Origin: Plakobranchus ocellatus
Lineage: Eukaryota; Mollusca; Gastropoda; Plakobranchidae
Direction of reading: 5' to 3'
NCBI GenBank assembly: GCA_019648995.1
Contig: BLXT01002238.1
Coordinates: 2,883,763 to 2,905,189, forward strand
DNA length: 21,427 nt
Numbering within the stretch: the stretch's first letter is position 1; the number at the start of each line of letters is the position of its first letter. Made by a program: the position numbers and the translations under genes. The notes below the pieces were generated by a model, which had not been told where the DNA came from, made no database searches, and saw only the letters and a list, made by a program, of their open reading frames with translations. Positions 1 through 11,838 of the stretch are shown here, one piece after another.

Positions 1-3000
1 AAAAAAAATGTGTATTGGCACAAAGACGCTGCAAGGCCTATTTTTACTTTCGAATTTGAACATGCAACAACAAATCAAGTTTTCTTTTATCAACATCAAT
101 CGCTTTTCTTTGGTCAACATCAAACAATCCTTCTGCGATGGACCTGCAGAAAATGCAACTGTGCAGGCAATGAAGAAGTTGTGTGTGCAGCGCTCAGGGG
201 GAGTCGGTGCATACACAATAGAATAAAGGAGAGACAACTCAGGCAGAGCTGGGTAACAACTTTTGGGTTCGAGACTAGATTGCTCCCTTAACATTTATAA
301 TGGTACAAAGTTTTAGTCAACTTAGGCTTACATGGTTTCTAAATATAGAAAGAATTCAATTCATTGATATTATTAATAATATAGGTGCAACCTTGAAATT
401 TCCAAAAACCTGAAGGCTGTGGGACCGCCCAATTAATTTTTGTACAGCTCAAACTAAAAGAAGAAGAATACAAAGAAGATAATCAAGTAGAAAAAAGAAA
501 AGGTTTTTGTTTTATGAATATATTTTGTCCACAACAATCTGATCTCAGGCTCTCAGGTCCCGTCATGCTAGAGAAAGACAAACAATAAGTAGAAGAAGAA
601 AGAACAAGAATAAGCTGAGAAAGAAAAAGAGAAAAAAATTACAACAGCAAAGCTTATACACATAAAATGTATAATCTGGCAAGCATATAGCGACACACAT
701 TTTACCCTGCTGAGAAATTTTATATACTGGCTCTTATGAAGCAATTTTATATATCACAAATAAAAAATATCCCTATCTCAAAATCACATCATACATGTCT
801 TGTGCACGAAAAAACCACCACTTTGAAATGGAATCTAAGTGAGATAAGTTGCATTTCAAGAACCAGAAATATCATGGCTTGAATGGATGGAAAATCAGCA
901 CATATTTGTAACCACAACGATGGGCTGAATTGTCCTAAAGTTCATGGCTGTTACACCCCTTGTTTGCTCTTTTTTATTTTACTTATTTTTATGTACAATG
1001 GTTTATAGGAAAAGTTTTAGACACAATGTTAATTCTTGGTGAATTCAATTAATACATTCTCACCACACATTGCCTTCTAGAAACTGTTGGAAAGAAAATA
1101 TTTTTACATTCATAAATGAAAAACTAAGCAAAGATAATTGCTGCAGGTAATTATCTCTTTGTTGCATATGGTCCAATTTTTTGGACATAATTTACTGCCT
1201 CTCCCTCATTATAATGATCCCAGAGGCTTTAGTTATTTTGTTTCACATCCTGCAGAGCACCTTGGTACTTGTTAAAATGGTCAGCTTTTGTTATAAATGT
1301 AAGCATAATTCCTAATAAAACAGGCATGTTCAACAAACTTCCTGTGAAATTCAGCTAGGAAACTGGGCTGACTAATCTCTCTTAGTTTGTATAAAGTAAT
1401 AAAACCAGAGTTCTGTACAAATTGAAAATACATCATCAAGGAAAAAAAAAAGGAAGCAAAAAATGTCCTGCAACTTTATACAGCATCACCATAAAAATAA
1501 TATGATATCATCTTATGCTCTAAAAATGAAGTACAGTAAGGAAAGAGAAGACCATTCTTCACATTATTACAAATCACGTCAATTATTACATTTGCAAATG
1601 CTTATGAATATATGAACTCCATACATCTTGAATCCAATCCTAATTATAATAACACATGGATTTCCGATTTTTAGGTATTGAATATCCAAAATTTAATGTC
1701 AGTGAACTTGGCACAAGCAAAAAATGAATGGGATTTTTATATTCTGTGCAAAGTCATAGGTATCAAAATAAAAATAAAAATTGCAACATGTGTTTTTCTC
1801 CACACCATAAAATGTACTATCTAACTTGCAAGGACTGCTCTTGAGAAATATTCGAAGTAGAGTTGATAAAATTATTAGGAGCTATTAACAACACATTTTA
1901 AACATCATAAAAAAAAAACAAAACTCTAGTTTAACCAATGATTCTCTCATCTTATCTTCCCACGTCAAACTTAATCAAATTATTTGACAGTCTTCAATTT
2001 ATTAATTTATAATGTAATTTTGTAGGTCAATATCCTGATGCATTAGAGGATTCTTCTTATTGCATTTCAATTTGAAAAAACATCTGTGAATCAAGATCTG
2101 TGGTTAGATAAATTCTCTCCTCTTTAGATTCTTTCCTTTGTTCTCATCAATCTTGATCTTCATGCCATTTATTTTGGAATAAGGTTTGGAGCTAGGAATA
2201 CATGATTAGGTTGTTATGTGAATTATAAGACGAATTTAATGATGGCTCACCAACACTCAGGGCAATGGGCACAATTATATATTTTTATCTTTGTTTTAAT
2301 GAAATTGATGGAGACGCACAGAAAAGGGACTAAATACATTTTGTGCTTGTGAGTAGAATATGCAAGAAAAAACTTGTATACAAGCATAAAACCAAGATAT
2401 ACATATAATTATCTCAGGTAAAAAGTAATAAAAAAATAATTGGGGTGTGAAAGTCCAGATGATTCTGATGCTTTTGTTGCTGTACACTTGAACTAATTAT
2501 TTATTCTGAGATGCTATTTTTGCAAATGTAGCTAGAACATATATATGTATTTAAAAAAAGATTACAGACAGACATAATACATCATAGCATTGATAGATGC
2601 ACAAATGAGAAGTATGCTTAACATCTGTTTAGGAATATGAACAAAAACTTGTAGCATTTCCAGTATAAGTTCAAGCACATGAGTGCTCTAATTATTTTGC
2701 TCTTTGACTCCTTCAACTTTGGGTCTCCCATGTAAAAAAAGCTGAATCCCAAATTGACACTCTCATAATTGTGAAGGCTAGAGGAAGGCTCAATACTTTG
2801 ACCAGTTGCCATTTCATTATCTACAAAATAATTGCATCTTCGGGACTCTACTTTTGGTACAGGAGAAAGGAAATACATGCTCTCCATCATAATTACTTCA
2901 GGAGTACATTAACTATCATAAATAGGCAGCATCAGATACAAAATTGAAAAAAGAAGCATTCTACATTTTTTTTCTTCTTTCAAATGAATAATCTATCCTA

Positions 3001-3270
3001 GAAATCCTCTCTGACCTATTCTGGAAAAAAAAATACAAATGCAATTTTTTGATACAAAATAAAAAAAAAATCATTTTCTGACATCTTTCTTTCTCTGTTT
3101 TGATGAAAATGATGACGCTGATATGCTTATGCTGTGATCGAAATGGTAAGCAGTGCTTTAAAAGTAAATGTTGTAAAACTGTCTCATATTTGATCAGTAA
3201 ACAGTATTCTTTTATGGAAGAATGTTTCACCAATGATACAGAGTTTTATCAGAGCTCTGAGTAGTACACA
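1..3270. other. Gene-poor A-rich region
   Basis: No supported gene was found. Two overlapping plus-strand frames near 8-291 disagree with each other and end without recognisable motifs. The 1-290 segment is less AT-rich than what follows and could be a repeat relic. A minus-strand frame at 2618-2890 has a fairly protein-like first half but no matching splice phase, and is treated as unproven. The rest is A/T-rich DNA with homopolymer runs. Confidence 0.5.
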
Positions 3271-3288
3271 CATGTGTGTGTGTGTGTT

Positions 3289-3371
<83 letters not shown>
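3271..3371. repeat. Compound (TG)n-(TA)n microsatellite
   Basis: A short (TG)n run (about 3274-3287) passes through TTTATG into an uninterrupted (TA)n of about 77 nt (3295-3371). It creates spurious Tyr-Ile repeat frames on the minus strand. Confidence 0.97.
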
Positions 3372-3374
<3 letters not shown>

Positions 3375-4060
3375 CATTGCAGTTTATAAAAATAAAGCAT
3401 AATTGATAGAAAAAAGGAGCCACTACTAATATGGTTCGAATTTAACAAATGAGATGACACAAATTCGTGCTCAGCAGCTCATATCTCCCAGTCTAAATAA
3501 GCATAAACCATACCCTTTTTATCCAGAAAATAATGGCAAAACTTTTCACACTAAATACACAACAGAAAATGAAGTTAAATGAAAGTATATGCACATTTGA
3601 AATTACATTTTCAAGTGCTTAATGTGCACAACATTTTTGTTGCAAAAATAACAATTATTTTTTTTGCACAATGTTTCACTGAATCTAACAAGTCAGCAAC
3701 ACTTACATGTACAGAAAACCAACACAGTTTCAATACATGCTTATACATAGAGCTGTCAAAGCAAACTTCATATGCTTGCCTATCAACTTAATTTAAATTT
3801 CCTGGAAAAATTTGGCAATAGCATGCTGATATAACTTATCTCTCATCAAGGCTAGCTGACAGAACATATACTGTAAAGACAAGTTGTTAATCATGATATT
3901 GAAATGGCCAAACTGAAAATAAAAAATGCGCTGAGCTAAATGTTACCAAACTTAATGAAATATGTCTCCAATTTATCAATCAATTGCAACTCCACTATAC
4001 CCTAACAGACAGAGCAATACGAATGTATCTGAGTAGCTAAGAAAAGTTTATACTGAATTA
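3372..4060. other. Intergenic A/T-rich stretch beyond the predicted 3' end
   Basis: It lies past the candidate polyadenylation signal of the minus-strand gene. No open frame with protein-like composition, no RNA gene and no repeat of note was seen. Confidence 0.45.
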
Positions 4061-4093
4061 GAATTTGCACAAATGTTAGATGAGCTAAGGGCT

Positions 4094-4099
4094 TTTATT
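4094..4099 (-). promoter_or_regulatory. Candidate polyadenylation signal of the ZNFX1-like gene
   Basis: This is the first AATAAA on the minus strand after the predicted stop at 4377, giving a 3' UTR of about 300 nt. A GT-containing stretch (ATTTGTGC on the minus strand) follows shortly after, as expected downstream of a cleavage site. AATAAA is common in AT-rich DNA, so the call rests on position. Confidence 0.4.
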
Positions 4100-4376
4100 A
4101 CATCTACAATGAACAAACCTTTAAAAAATTAAGTCACTAGCCTGTGACACTGCATTATCCCATATCCATTCATTTTTTTAATGTGTTATTGCCACAAATA
4201 ATGAAACCATATTAAATACTCAAAATTAAAAAAAATGCTCAAGGGAAATTCTGTTCCTGTGACGGGTTTTGCCAATGGGCTTAGGATAAGACTCAAGTAC
4301 ACTAGATTGGCTTAGCGTTTTTGCTTCTGCTGATGAAGGATGATAGTGTGCTCCAACATTGGTATGTCTCCGGTTT

Positions 4377-4545
4377 TCAATCATTGTGCTCAATGATTGG
4401 CATTCTTCGGATTCGTCTCGGATTCTCAGTAGTTGATGTCCTTGAGCTCAATGATTGGAGCCAACCCTCAGATACACTTGGCTCTCTTAAACTTTGAGCT
4501 ATTGCTTTTCGTCCCTTATCTGGTGTCTTTTGTACAAAAATCTTG
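4377..4545 (-). CDS. ZNFX1: Predicted terminal coding exon, ZNFX1-like gene
   Basis: A textbook acceptor, a T-rich tract ending TTTTTCAG (AG at 4547-4546), opens a 169-nt frame. It encodes 55 residues and a TGA stop (4377-4379). The peptide starts KIFVQKTPDKGRKAIAQSLR and ends RRIRRMPIIEHND. It is basic, Ser/Thr-rich and has balanced, protein-like composition, unlike the A/T-rich shadow ORFs around it. The first base completes the codon left open by the micro-exon at 4898-4933. An AATAAA lies about 280 nt past the stop. It could instead be the last exon of another unrecognised minus-strand gene, but nothing else with matching phase was found between it and the 5.7-kb exon. Confidence 0.6.
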
Positions 4546-4897
4546 CTGAAAAAGAAAAAAACATTGAAGAATATGAATTAATGTCTTGCTACTACAATTC
4601 AGTTTGAAATTATAAAAAACAAGAAACTTACTAATTAACTTAAAATTGTTTGTATTTTATAAATGAACTTTTGAAAAAAAAAGACAACTAATATCCACCC
4701 TAAATATAAACTATAAATATATTTTTTCAATAATTGCTGTTGAGTAAAATGCCTAAAACAAAGCAAATATTCATATGTTTACCGTGTATACTTGAAAGCA
4801 ATCAGAATTCACTTAATCTAGTGTAAATAACTTTGCGACCTTCAAATAATTGGAAATTATTCTGTTTCTTTCCCAGCTATCATAAAATCTCCTTTAC
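4546..4897 (-). other. Predicted intron 3 of the ZNFX1-like gene
   Basis: This is a 352-nt AT-rich stretch bounded by a GTAAAG donor and a T-rich TTTTTCAG acceptor on the minus strand. No other feature was seen in it. Confidence 0.48.
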
Positions 4898-4933
4898 CTG
4901 GACGAAGAAGTTGGCATTTGTAGATTAAGTGGT
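4898..4933 (-). CDS. ZNFX1: Predicted 36-nt micro-exon, ZNFX1-like gene tail
   Basis: The flanks on the minus strand are an acceptor CATCATAG (AG at 4935-4934) with a branch-like TTCTAAT upstream, and a donor CCAG/GTAAAG (GT at 4897-4896). The first base completes a split AG/A arginine codon from the exon at 8879-8973. Eleven codons follow (PLNLQMPTSSS), and the last two bases join the next exon as AG/C serine. An in-frame TAA just upstream of the acceptor limits the exon on that side. Agreement of phase on both sides is the main evidence. It is short, so a chance match cannot be excluded. Confidence 0.5.
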
Positions 4934-7900
4934 CTATGATGAATTAATAATTAGAAGTAAGAATCAATATGGAAGACTTCAATATTTCATAAAGGCTATT
5001 GAGTATTTAATACAATTATTTTATCTCGACATCACCAACAACAGACTCCAACAGCAATCACATGTGAGATATGAAATGTAACTAAAAGTGAAAAAAGAAT
5101 AATTTAAGCATTTGAAAATTTTCAGAAACCTTCAAAGAGTGTCCAGAAAGTTTTCCTAATGAAGCAAAAAATTTGAATCTTTAGAGAGCAATATTAAATC
5201 TAAAGAATCACTAAATGTGACAAAAAACGCAATACACAAAACTACAGGGCAAAAAAAAAAATTGTAATGTAAGAGAAAACAACTTGCAACTATTTGAAAA
5301 GAGAGAACAATGAAAAAGAATATCAGAATATAACAAAACTTCAAAGAACTTAAGAAAGAAATAACAAAGTAAATTAAACATGGATTGAAAAGATGTGCCT
5401 TAACATAAGTTGCAAACACATCTTATTTACTTTAAAAGAAGTTACTGGGAAAAGAGAATGCTCGAAACATTTGATTTTAAATGTTCAAAAGATAAACATG
5501 GCGCTTGAAAAACTTTGATGAAAAAGATTTTTTCCGTGTGATATCATTCTGGGAAATTAATTTACAAGTAATTTATAAACATTTAGTGTAACTAAACACC
5601 GATTTGAAAAAAAAAAGGAAAAAATACTTGTTCTTTACGCTGCGCCAAAATAAATAATATATTCTGAGTAACTTGGCAAAAAGCGCTAGACCAACACTGT
5701 GTCTTACTCTATTTGGCAATGCTTGTATCTAATGCAATCTATATGTATTTTCTTAAATTTTCAGCAAATAGTTGGCCTAAAAGATCATGAAAGCAAAAAT
5801 TGGCTGTAAATGCATTTATTTCTTTTAAAATTGAATTATGCCGGAGTAGATTCTTAATTTTTCAGTATTAGCTTTTCTTGCTCAATTACTTAAAAATCCT
5901 TTAGTCTATCCCCGTGACATCACACACTGTGAACGACCAACCATCAAATTTCTGGATTTAGCAATAAATATGATGGATTGTAAAACCTAGTTTGTTTCTT
6001 GGAGAACTCTAAAAAAGAAAGTATGTCTATTATTAAGATGTAACAACACAGACAAAAAAAAACTGTGTTAAAGAACGAAATATGTTGAAAATTTCAACAG
6101 AAGAAGTATGCACCACTTATGAAGAACTAGAACAAGGGCAGGCTGTAGGACCAAACAATTTATTCACAGAATTGATACACTGGAAGAATTTGTTACTAGT
6201 AACACAACACCGTTTCTTGTGAGTTTTGAGACAAGTGAAGCGCTGCTAAAATCAGTTTTATGGTTTCATCAGATGCTAGAATGTGAGCTACAATAAACAA
6301 TTGTCTCTAAATCATTAAGTGCACTCAACATCTGCCTCAAAACCATTGGCTTAAGAGTGCCAAAAACTTAGAACTATAATAAAAAAAGTATCAAACTCAT
6401 CTGGTGCCAGAGATTTGATTGCATTAAACAACTATATCGAATGTCATTTATTAAAAAAAAAAAAAAAGCAAAATTTCTTACAAAGATTTTTTCATACTTT
6501 AAAAATGTGCAAATTCATGCATCATTGACAATCCATTCACAAAACAAAATGAATGAGTCCCTAATTTGGAAATTTGTTAAAGGAAAAAGCTTTCAAGAAT
6601 TTTTCTTAAAAAAAAAAAAAAAAATACTTTAACACATAAAGAGAAAAAAATATGGTGCAAAAGTCAGAAAAGAGAAAAACAAATGGGCACCGACAAAATG
6701 GGGTTAATAGTTTGTGAGATGGCTAATGCTGAAACAGACAGAAAAATACAAATATGCAATCAATGATCTTATGCACTGTGACTGATAGTTGGAGCATGAT
6801 TTAACTATACAACAGATTTAGACTAGAAAAAACCCTATAAAGACTTATTAAAAAAAAAAAATTAAAAGGGTATGAGAACTATTAAGAATCTATAGGGCTA
6901 CAGAGATTAGAAAGGAATAGTACTTAACACAAGGTATCGCCAAGTAGGTTACCCTGTGAAAATAGCTGATGTGTGTAGACTGTGAGGGCCCATACTCTTC
7001 AATCTCATAGTCGAATCCCTGCAAACATATATATTTTCCTTTCGATCTTGTCAAGCCTGTTCTATTCATATTATTTAACTTGAGTAGTCATGCTCCTTAG
7101 GGTAAATCGCTAATTATTCTCCAGGGATTTTACATTACATGTGTTTCTATCATCTCTAATATTTCTTGATGCTTAAACCAACCATTGTGATGCTAAATTG
7201 GAGCTTGTCATAGGTTGGATGCTAGTCATCCTTTTGGGGGCAAATTCAGATTGAGAAAATGCCCCTTTTGTCGCTTCGATTTAGTGTAAGCAAGTTGGCC
7301 AGACGAGAGTAAGGGCAAGAATTTTCAGGGAGTTTAAACGAAATATGTTCTGTTTATCATTCTGTATATTGTCATGGGTGAGTAAGAGTTAATGAAGAGA
7401 TCAATTAGGATTTTGCAGTATAGCTTATTCTGTGCTGATCTAAGATCTGAATTTTGGTTCCCAACTCTGGGTTAGCCAGGGATATGGGAAGAGTGTGTGC
7501 ATGAACATGCTGAGTGGCGGCACATGTGTGCATTTGGTTTTTCGCCACAGGCATTTAAAAAGGGTCTAGTGACCTTACCTGTATATATTTAAGTTTTGTT
7601 TTTACCTTCTTATGATCCCTACTTTACATAATTTATGTCAGTTGCATGTGTCATTTTTCCCAGTGATAATTAATTTTGATTGCACGAATTGTGACTTGTA
7701 TGTTGAGGAACTAGTTGAAAAGTGATTCTGTGTAATGTTGACAAATGCCTGACAGCAATGACCTAGTTTAGTTGTGATTACTGAACTCAATGTTGGTTTT
7801 CTTGTTAATGTTATATGGCAGAATGAATGTTTTCATTGCATTATACTAATCATTATATGTCTAGTTTAGATGTTTGGAGCCCTAACGTGTCTCAGGTTGT

Positions 7901-8878
7901 GCTTTGGGGAAACCTGCCAGTGGGCCTATTTTACATGCGCAATGCTGACAGTTTATTTTTCACTAATTGTATTTTGGGGTGAATTTCTTAAATAATATCT
8001 ACAATATTTTAACAGCAATCTGCGCAAGCTTAATGCAATGAACCAAAGCACGATTCCCTTTTTAGCTACATACTATGATCATACATGTATACTAATTCTT
8101 GTTCATTGCTGAATTGTGCGCATGAATGAAAGAAGCGGCATTGTAATTACCATACCTTCTTCCCTCTTTATTAAGACATATATTGATGGGGGTCTACGTG
8201 CATTGTGTTGTTACGCTTGCAGCTCTGATTTCTTTTAGAAAATGCATGTGCTTAGCATTTATTGTTGTAATTTTATGTTCTTTATTATCCTTTTTTTCCT
8301 CACTAAAGACCTTCGATTGAGTTTTACCTGTTGTTATCTCTCAACCTATATGATTATTTCTTTTTACCTTTTCTCCTTTCAATTCTTAGTTGCTTCAAAT
8401 GTCTACTTATTTCTACTCCAATGTGATGCGACACTCACTTGGGTGGCCTGTCTGTGTAAATTCCTTCAGTATAATAAACTGAAACATGAAAATCAAAGTC
8501 CTTCGTCTTGTATTCTCGAGTTGATGTTGTCTGCTTTCCTTGTGAGTGAACTAGTATTCAGTCCCTGTAAGAACTAGTGATGTAGCTGCTGTACGTATTA
8601 GCCCTCCAAGATGTGTGAAGTCCTAACTCTGTACTGTAATGGTATGGCTTGCAATTTTTTTATATGCAGCTCTAAAGTTACAAAGTTTCTTCATTTGTGC
8701 AGGCAAATTACTAAATAATCTGTGCAAATTTAACCTCTATTTTCATCTGATCTTAACTTTTGTCGTATACAACTGAAGAAAACTTAAAGTATAGAAATAT
8801 TTAAAATATAATTTTGCATGATTTTATTAAATTTAAGAAACAGCAAAAAAGGCCTACATGTCAATGTTTGGAACATAC
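4934..8878 (-). other. Predicted intron 2 of the ZNFX1-like gene
   Basis: This 3.9-kb stretch has no supported coding sequence. The plus strand is A-rich up to about 6.9 kb, then T/G-rich from about 6.95 to 8.6 kb. Open frames here (for example plus 8242-8577, a Phe/Leu/Ser/Cys-rich frame) look like composition effects. Several A-runs of 10-16 nt occur near 6450, 6610 and 6850. Confidence 0.45.
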
Positions 8879-8973
8879 CTGCTAACTGCAAATTTTGACT
8901 CTTTTTTCCTTTCAGTGGGATTGGACTTGGATGCTTTGACAGAGGCTGATAAGGGCAAGATGTTGCACAGGAA
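8879..8973 (-). CDS. ZNFX1: Predicted internal exon 2 of the C-terminal tail, ZNFX1-like gene
   Basis: This is a 95-nt exon model. On the minus strand an acceptor ending ATTTCAG (AG at 8975-8974) precedes it, and a strong donor AG/GTATGT (GT at 8878-8877) follows it. It starts in phase 0, matching the phase-0 end of the 5.7-kb exon. It encodes 31 residues starting FLCNILPLSASVKASKS and ending KFAVS, plus two bases of the next codon. The peptide is Ser/Lys-rich with no recognisable domain. Support is splice consensus, an open frame and phase agreement with both neighbours; no homology was recognised. The opposite strand also carries an acceptor-like pyrimidine run here, discussed among the rejected items. 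Confidence 0.58.
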
Positions 8974-9804
8974 CTGAAATGTATCACAATTTACCATAAT
9001 ATGACAAACATATACGTAATATATATATATTAAAAAAAAAAAAGAACATTCGTCAGTGTATCCAACTTAAAATGGCACATTTGTAATTAACACAGACTCA
9101 TACTTTTGTACACTCTCAATAAGGAAATAAGCAGCAGCTGACTTTAGTCTGTTACTACTTGAAACATCCCTCTCACGATTTTAGTTTTCATTTGTTCTTT
9201 AGAAACAAAACAAATCTACAAAATCGATTCTGTGTGAAAAAGAATTGAAAAATGACAAATTCTATTATCAATACCAATAGAATACTTATGCTTTCAATTA
9301 TCTGCTTCAATAACTTCCTATTTCTTATTAATATTACTTATTGTTGGAGATATCTGCCAAAGGTACACAAATAAAAACATCAACAACAAATATCACTATT
9401 TTAACAACACTACACTGGTTTGATGAAATATTTTTGTATTTTTACAACAATTTCAATAGAATATTTCCCAAAACATGTTTTTTGTCATAAAATATCTATC
9501 TCCTCCAGGATTTATGAAGTGACTTCCTTGAAACTTTGCATAATAGATGTCACTTTTTACAGATACCATATTTACTTCTTTTTAAAGAAATTTGGCTTTG
9601 CTTATGAAAAAATGCATTATAAACTACCTTTTCCGATCTATAGCATGTTATAATTTATATAAAAGAAATTTCCCATGATATCAATCGCACCTAGCTAATG
9701 TTTCAGATTACCCATCTCAGAATATGCAAGTAAAGGTCCAAACAATTTGAAATTAAATTGTTGGTGGGGATAGATTGAAGGTCAAGATGTGGTGGCCATA
9801 CCAT

Positions 9805-9840
9805 TGGTCAAATTTACAGTTTTTCCTTCAAATTTGACCA
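9805..9840. repeat. Perfect 11-bp inverted repeat with 14-nt loop
   Basis: The arms TGGTCAAATTT (9805-9815) and AAATTTGACCA (9830-9840) are exact reverse complements around a T-rich loop. It sits in predicted intron 1. No terminal-repeat structure or target duplication was visible around it. Confidence 0.8.
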
Positions 9841-10398
9841 TGATAACTTCATTAGTAGGTATTAAATATGCCTATCCCAAACAAGTAGACAAATTACTTT
9901 CGTGGACTGCTTCGCTGCTTATTCAAGATGCATTTTAAATACTGAATGTAGCGAGGGGGTATGGTATTCGAATGGCTTGAGATAGATACTTGACTTAGAA
10001 AATATTTTGATTATTATAATCATAGTTCATCTGCACTGGTTGCAGTGTCTACCGCTGATAAAACTTCCGTCCTTTTCATTTAACCCTACGATAGTAAATG
10101 ACATGATTTTAAACCCATTTGAATCAAACGTGCACACATAATTTTCCTCTGCAGATCCTTTGAATATTTATCAAGCAAAAACTATAAGACAAAAGACTTT
10201 TAAGCAAAGTGTAACTGATTCTCAGTAGTAATCTTAAAAATAGTAGTTGTATCTTATACCATACTACCATTTTGTATCTGCTGTATGCATAAGATAAAAA
10301 GTCCAGTTGCTGTTATATCCAGAGGTTGCTCACTCTCTCTCTATCATTTAAATAAGTTTTCCATTTATGATACAAATTTATTAGTTTCACACTAAAAA

Positions 10399-10496
10399 TC
10401 TTTTTTTCTTTTTGAAAACAAATCCCTAAAAAGATTCTACTTTAAAAAAATAATTCTTTTTTTCTTTTTGAAAACTAATCCCTAAAAAGATTCTAC
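10399..10496. repeat. 42-bp direct duplication
   Basis: The copies at 10399-10440 and 10455-10496 differ at a single base (GAAAACAAATCC versus GAAAACTAATCC). They are separated by a 14-nt A/T spacer, giving a period of 56. The near identity in otherwise unconstrained intron sequence suggests a recent local duplication. Confidence 0.92.
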
Positions 10497-10857
10497 AGAA
10501 AACAAAAATATTTCATTTGTCTGCATCCCATTTACTGGGGATAGATATCATAATGTATGGTAAAAAGTCAATGAGATCTATCTCAAACAGATAGTCTAAT
10601 CTGAAAAAAAAAATCAAGCACTGCTTGATATTTCCACTTCAGACGACAGATCAGCCCAATGGAGGTTCAATTTATTGTGGTTTCAAAGCAAAAAAATTAC
10701 AATAATATATAATATACAAATTATGGTCAGGATTGAATTTGCCTACAAATTGATAACTAACAAACCACATACAACAAACTTTTAAAAATCATTGCAGACC
10801 TTTATATACTATTTTGCAAGGTTCGCATGCATTCATTTCTGATTACAGTAAATCAGT

Positions 10858-11172
10858 TTCATTCTGTCTTTCCTTCCGCCCTCTGTACCTGTCTCTCTTT
10901 TTGTCTTTTGATATATCTCTCTCTATATATCCTTCTGTCTTTTACTTTCCTGTCTCCTTTCTCTCTTCCTCTCTTTACCTTTCACTCTTTTCCTACCTAT
11001 CTCCATTTTTTTTCTTTCTCTCTTTTTATCTTTCTCCTTCTGTCGTTGCTCTTTCTTTCTTCCCCCATCTCTCTTTCTTTGACACTTTTTCTTTAGCTCT
11101 CTCTTTCTTTTTCTCTTTCCACTCTTTTTCTGTCTCAATTTCTTAATCTCTCTTTCTGTCCTGCTTCCTCTC
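10858..11172. repeat. Polypyrimidine (CT-rich) low-complexity tract
   Basis: About 310 nt are almost entirely C and T on the plus strand, with interleaved TCTCTCTTT and CTTTCTTTC units and scattered TG or A interruptions. It gives Ser/Leu/Phe-rich frames on plus and Lys/Arg/Glu-rich frames on minus that are not real proteins. For the minus-strand gene this is a purine-rich stretch inside predicted intron 1. Confidence 0.9.
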
Positions 11173-11838
11173 TATGTAAACTTGCAAAAATCCGTTGGCT
11201 ATTTTGTTTTATTCTCTAAATAGATATGTGGGGGTGGTTTTTTTTTTGCTGGAAGTATTTTATTGTCCATCCTACTCCTTTCATGCTGCTTTTTTTCTTT
11301 CTGCTAAAAAAAAATTTTAAATATAAATACGATAGCAATAATGGCCAGCATAACATCTCATTTTGGCAAAGTACTGATTACAGATCTGAAGATCTGAACT
11401 GATTAGTATTGCTCTTTATACTTATAATTTACATTGGCAAGTGAATTAAATGTCGGTCTTGTGGTTTTTAAAGTCATTATTTTAATTAAAGTTATAATCA
11501 GCAACACTTAATATCCATCATAATGATAATATTTGTATCATCGTTTTATATGTATATTTCTATTAATTTAATTATCATGTCCAGCTTTTTAATTGCTATT
11601 TTATGAAATTTAATCAAGAAACATTGATTCGTGTTGTCTAATGATATGACTGTTTGGTAAACACATTCCTTTCAAATAGGTTATTGTTATGACATTTTGC
11701 ATCTTTTACCTTGCAAGAAATTTAAATCAGATTCTCTCTATGTCATTCAAAATTTTTAACCAATCTCAAGGTTTATGTTGGCATGAACTAATGAACTGTT
11801 TTAATGTGCATTCACTCACATTATCTAATGCATCTTAC

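Larger units (their letters stand above)
8974..11838 (-). other. Predicted intron 1 of the ZNFX1-like gene
   Basis: This 2.9-kb AT-rich stretch lies between the GTAAGA donor at 11838 and the ATTTCAG acceptor at 8974. I found no further exon with convincing splice sites, and no C..C/H pattern resembling the RZ-type finger expected at a ZNFX1 C-terminus. It contains the 42-bp duplication, the inverted repeat and the polypyrimidine tract listed separately. Confidence 0.5.

Noticed and set aside
266..275. tRNA B-box-like GGTTCGAGAC (and a weaker GTCGAATCCC near 7012)
   Set aside because: No A box at the right distance and no cloverleaf stems, so I do not call a tRNA or tRNA-derived SINE.
8..291. 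Two overlapping plus-strand frames at the left edge
   Set aside because: Neither shows a clear family motif. A WTCRKCNC cluster is suggestive but too short, and the frames conflict.
3184..3460. Tyr-Ile repeat proteins on the minus strand
   Set aside because: They are translations of the (TA)n microsatellite.
8242..8577. 111-codon hydrophobic frame on plus
   Set aside because: It is T-rich intron sequence giving Phe/Leu/Ser/Cys codons. There is no recognisable domain and no splice or promoter context.
8902..8976. Plus-strand acceptor-like CTTTTTTCCTTTCAG followed by a 19-codon frame ending in TGA
   Set aside because: It looks like a terminal exon, but no upstream plus-strand exon or gene was found. 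The same DNA fits better as a minus-strand exon, with a strong acceptor, a strong donor and phases matching on both sides. The pyrimidine run is then the complement of lysine-rich codons.
10814..11146. Ser/Leu/Phe-rich 'membrane protein' on plus and Lys/Arg-rich protein on minus
   Set aside because: Both are readings of the polypyrimidine tract. Low complexity explains the lack of stops.
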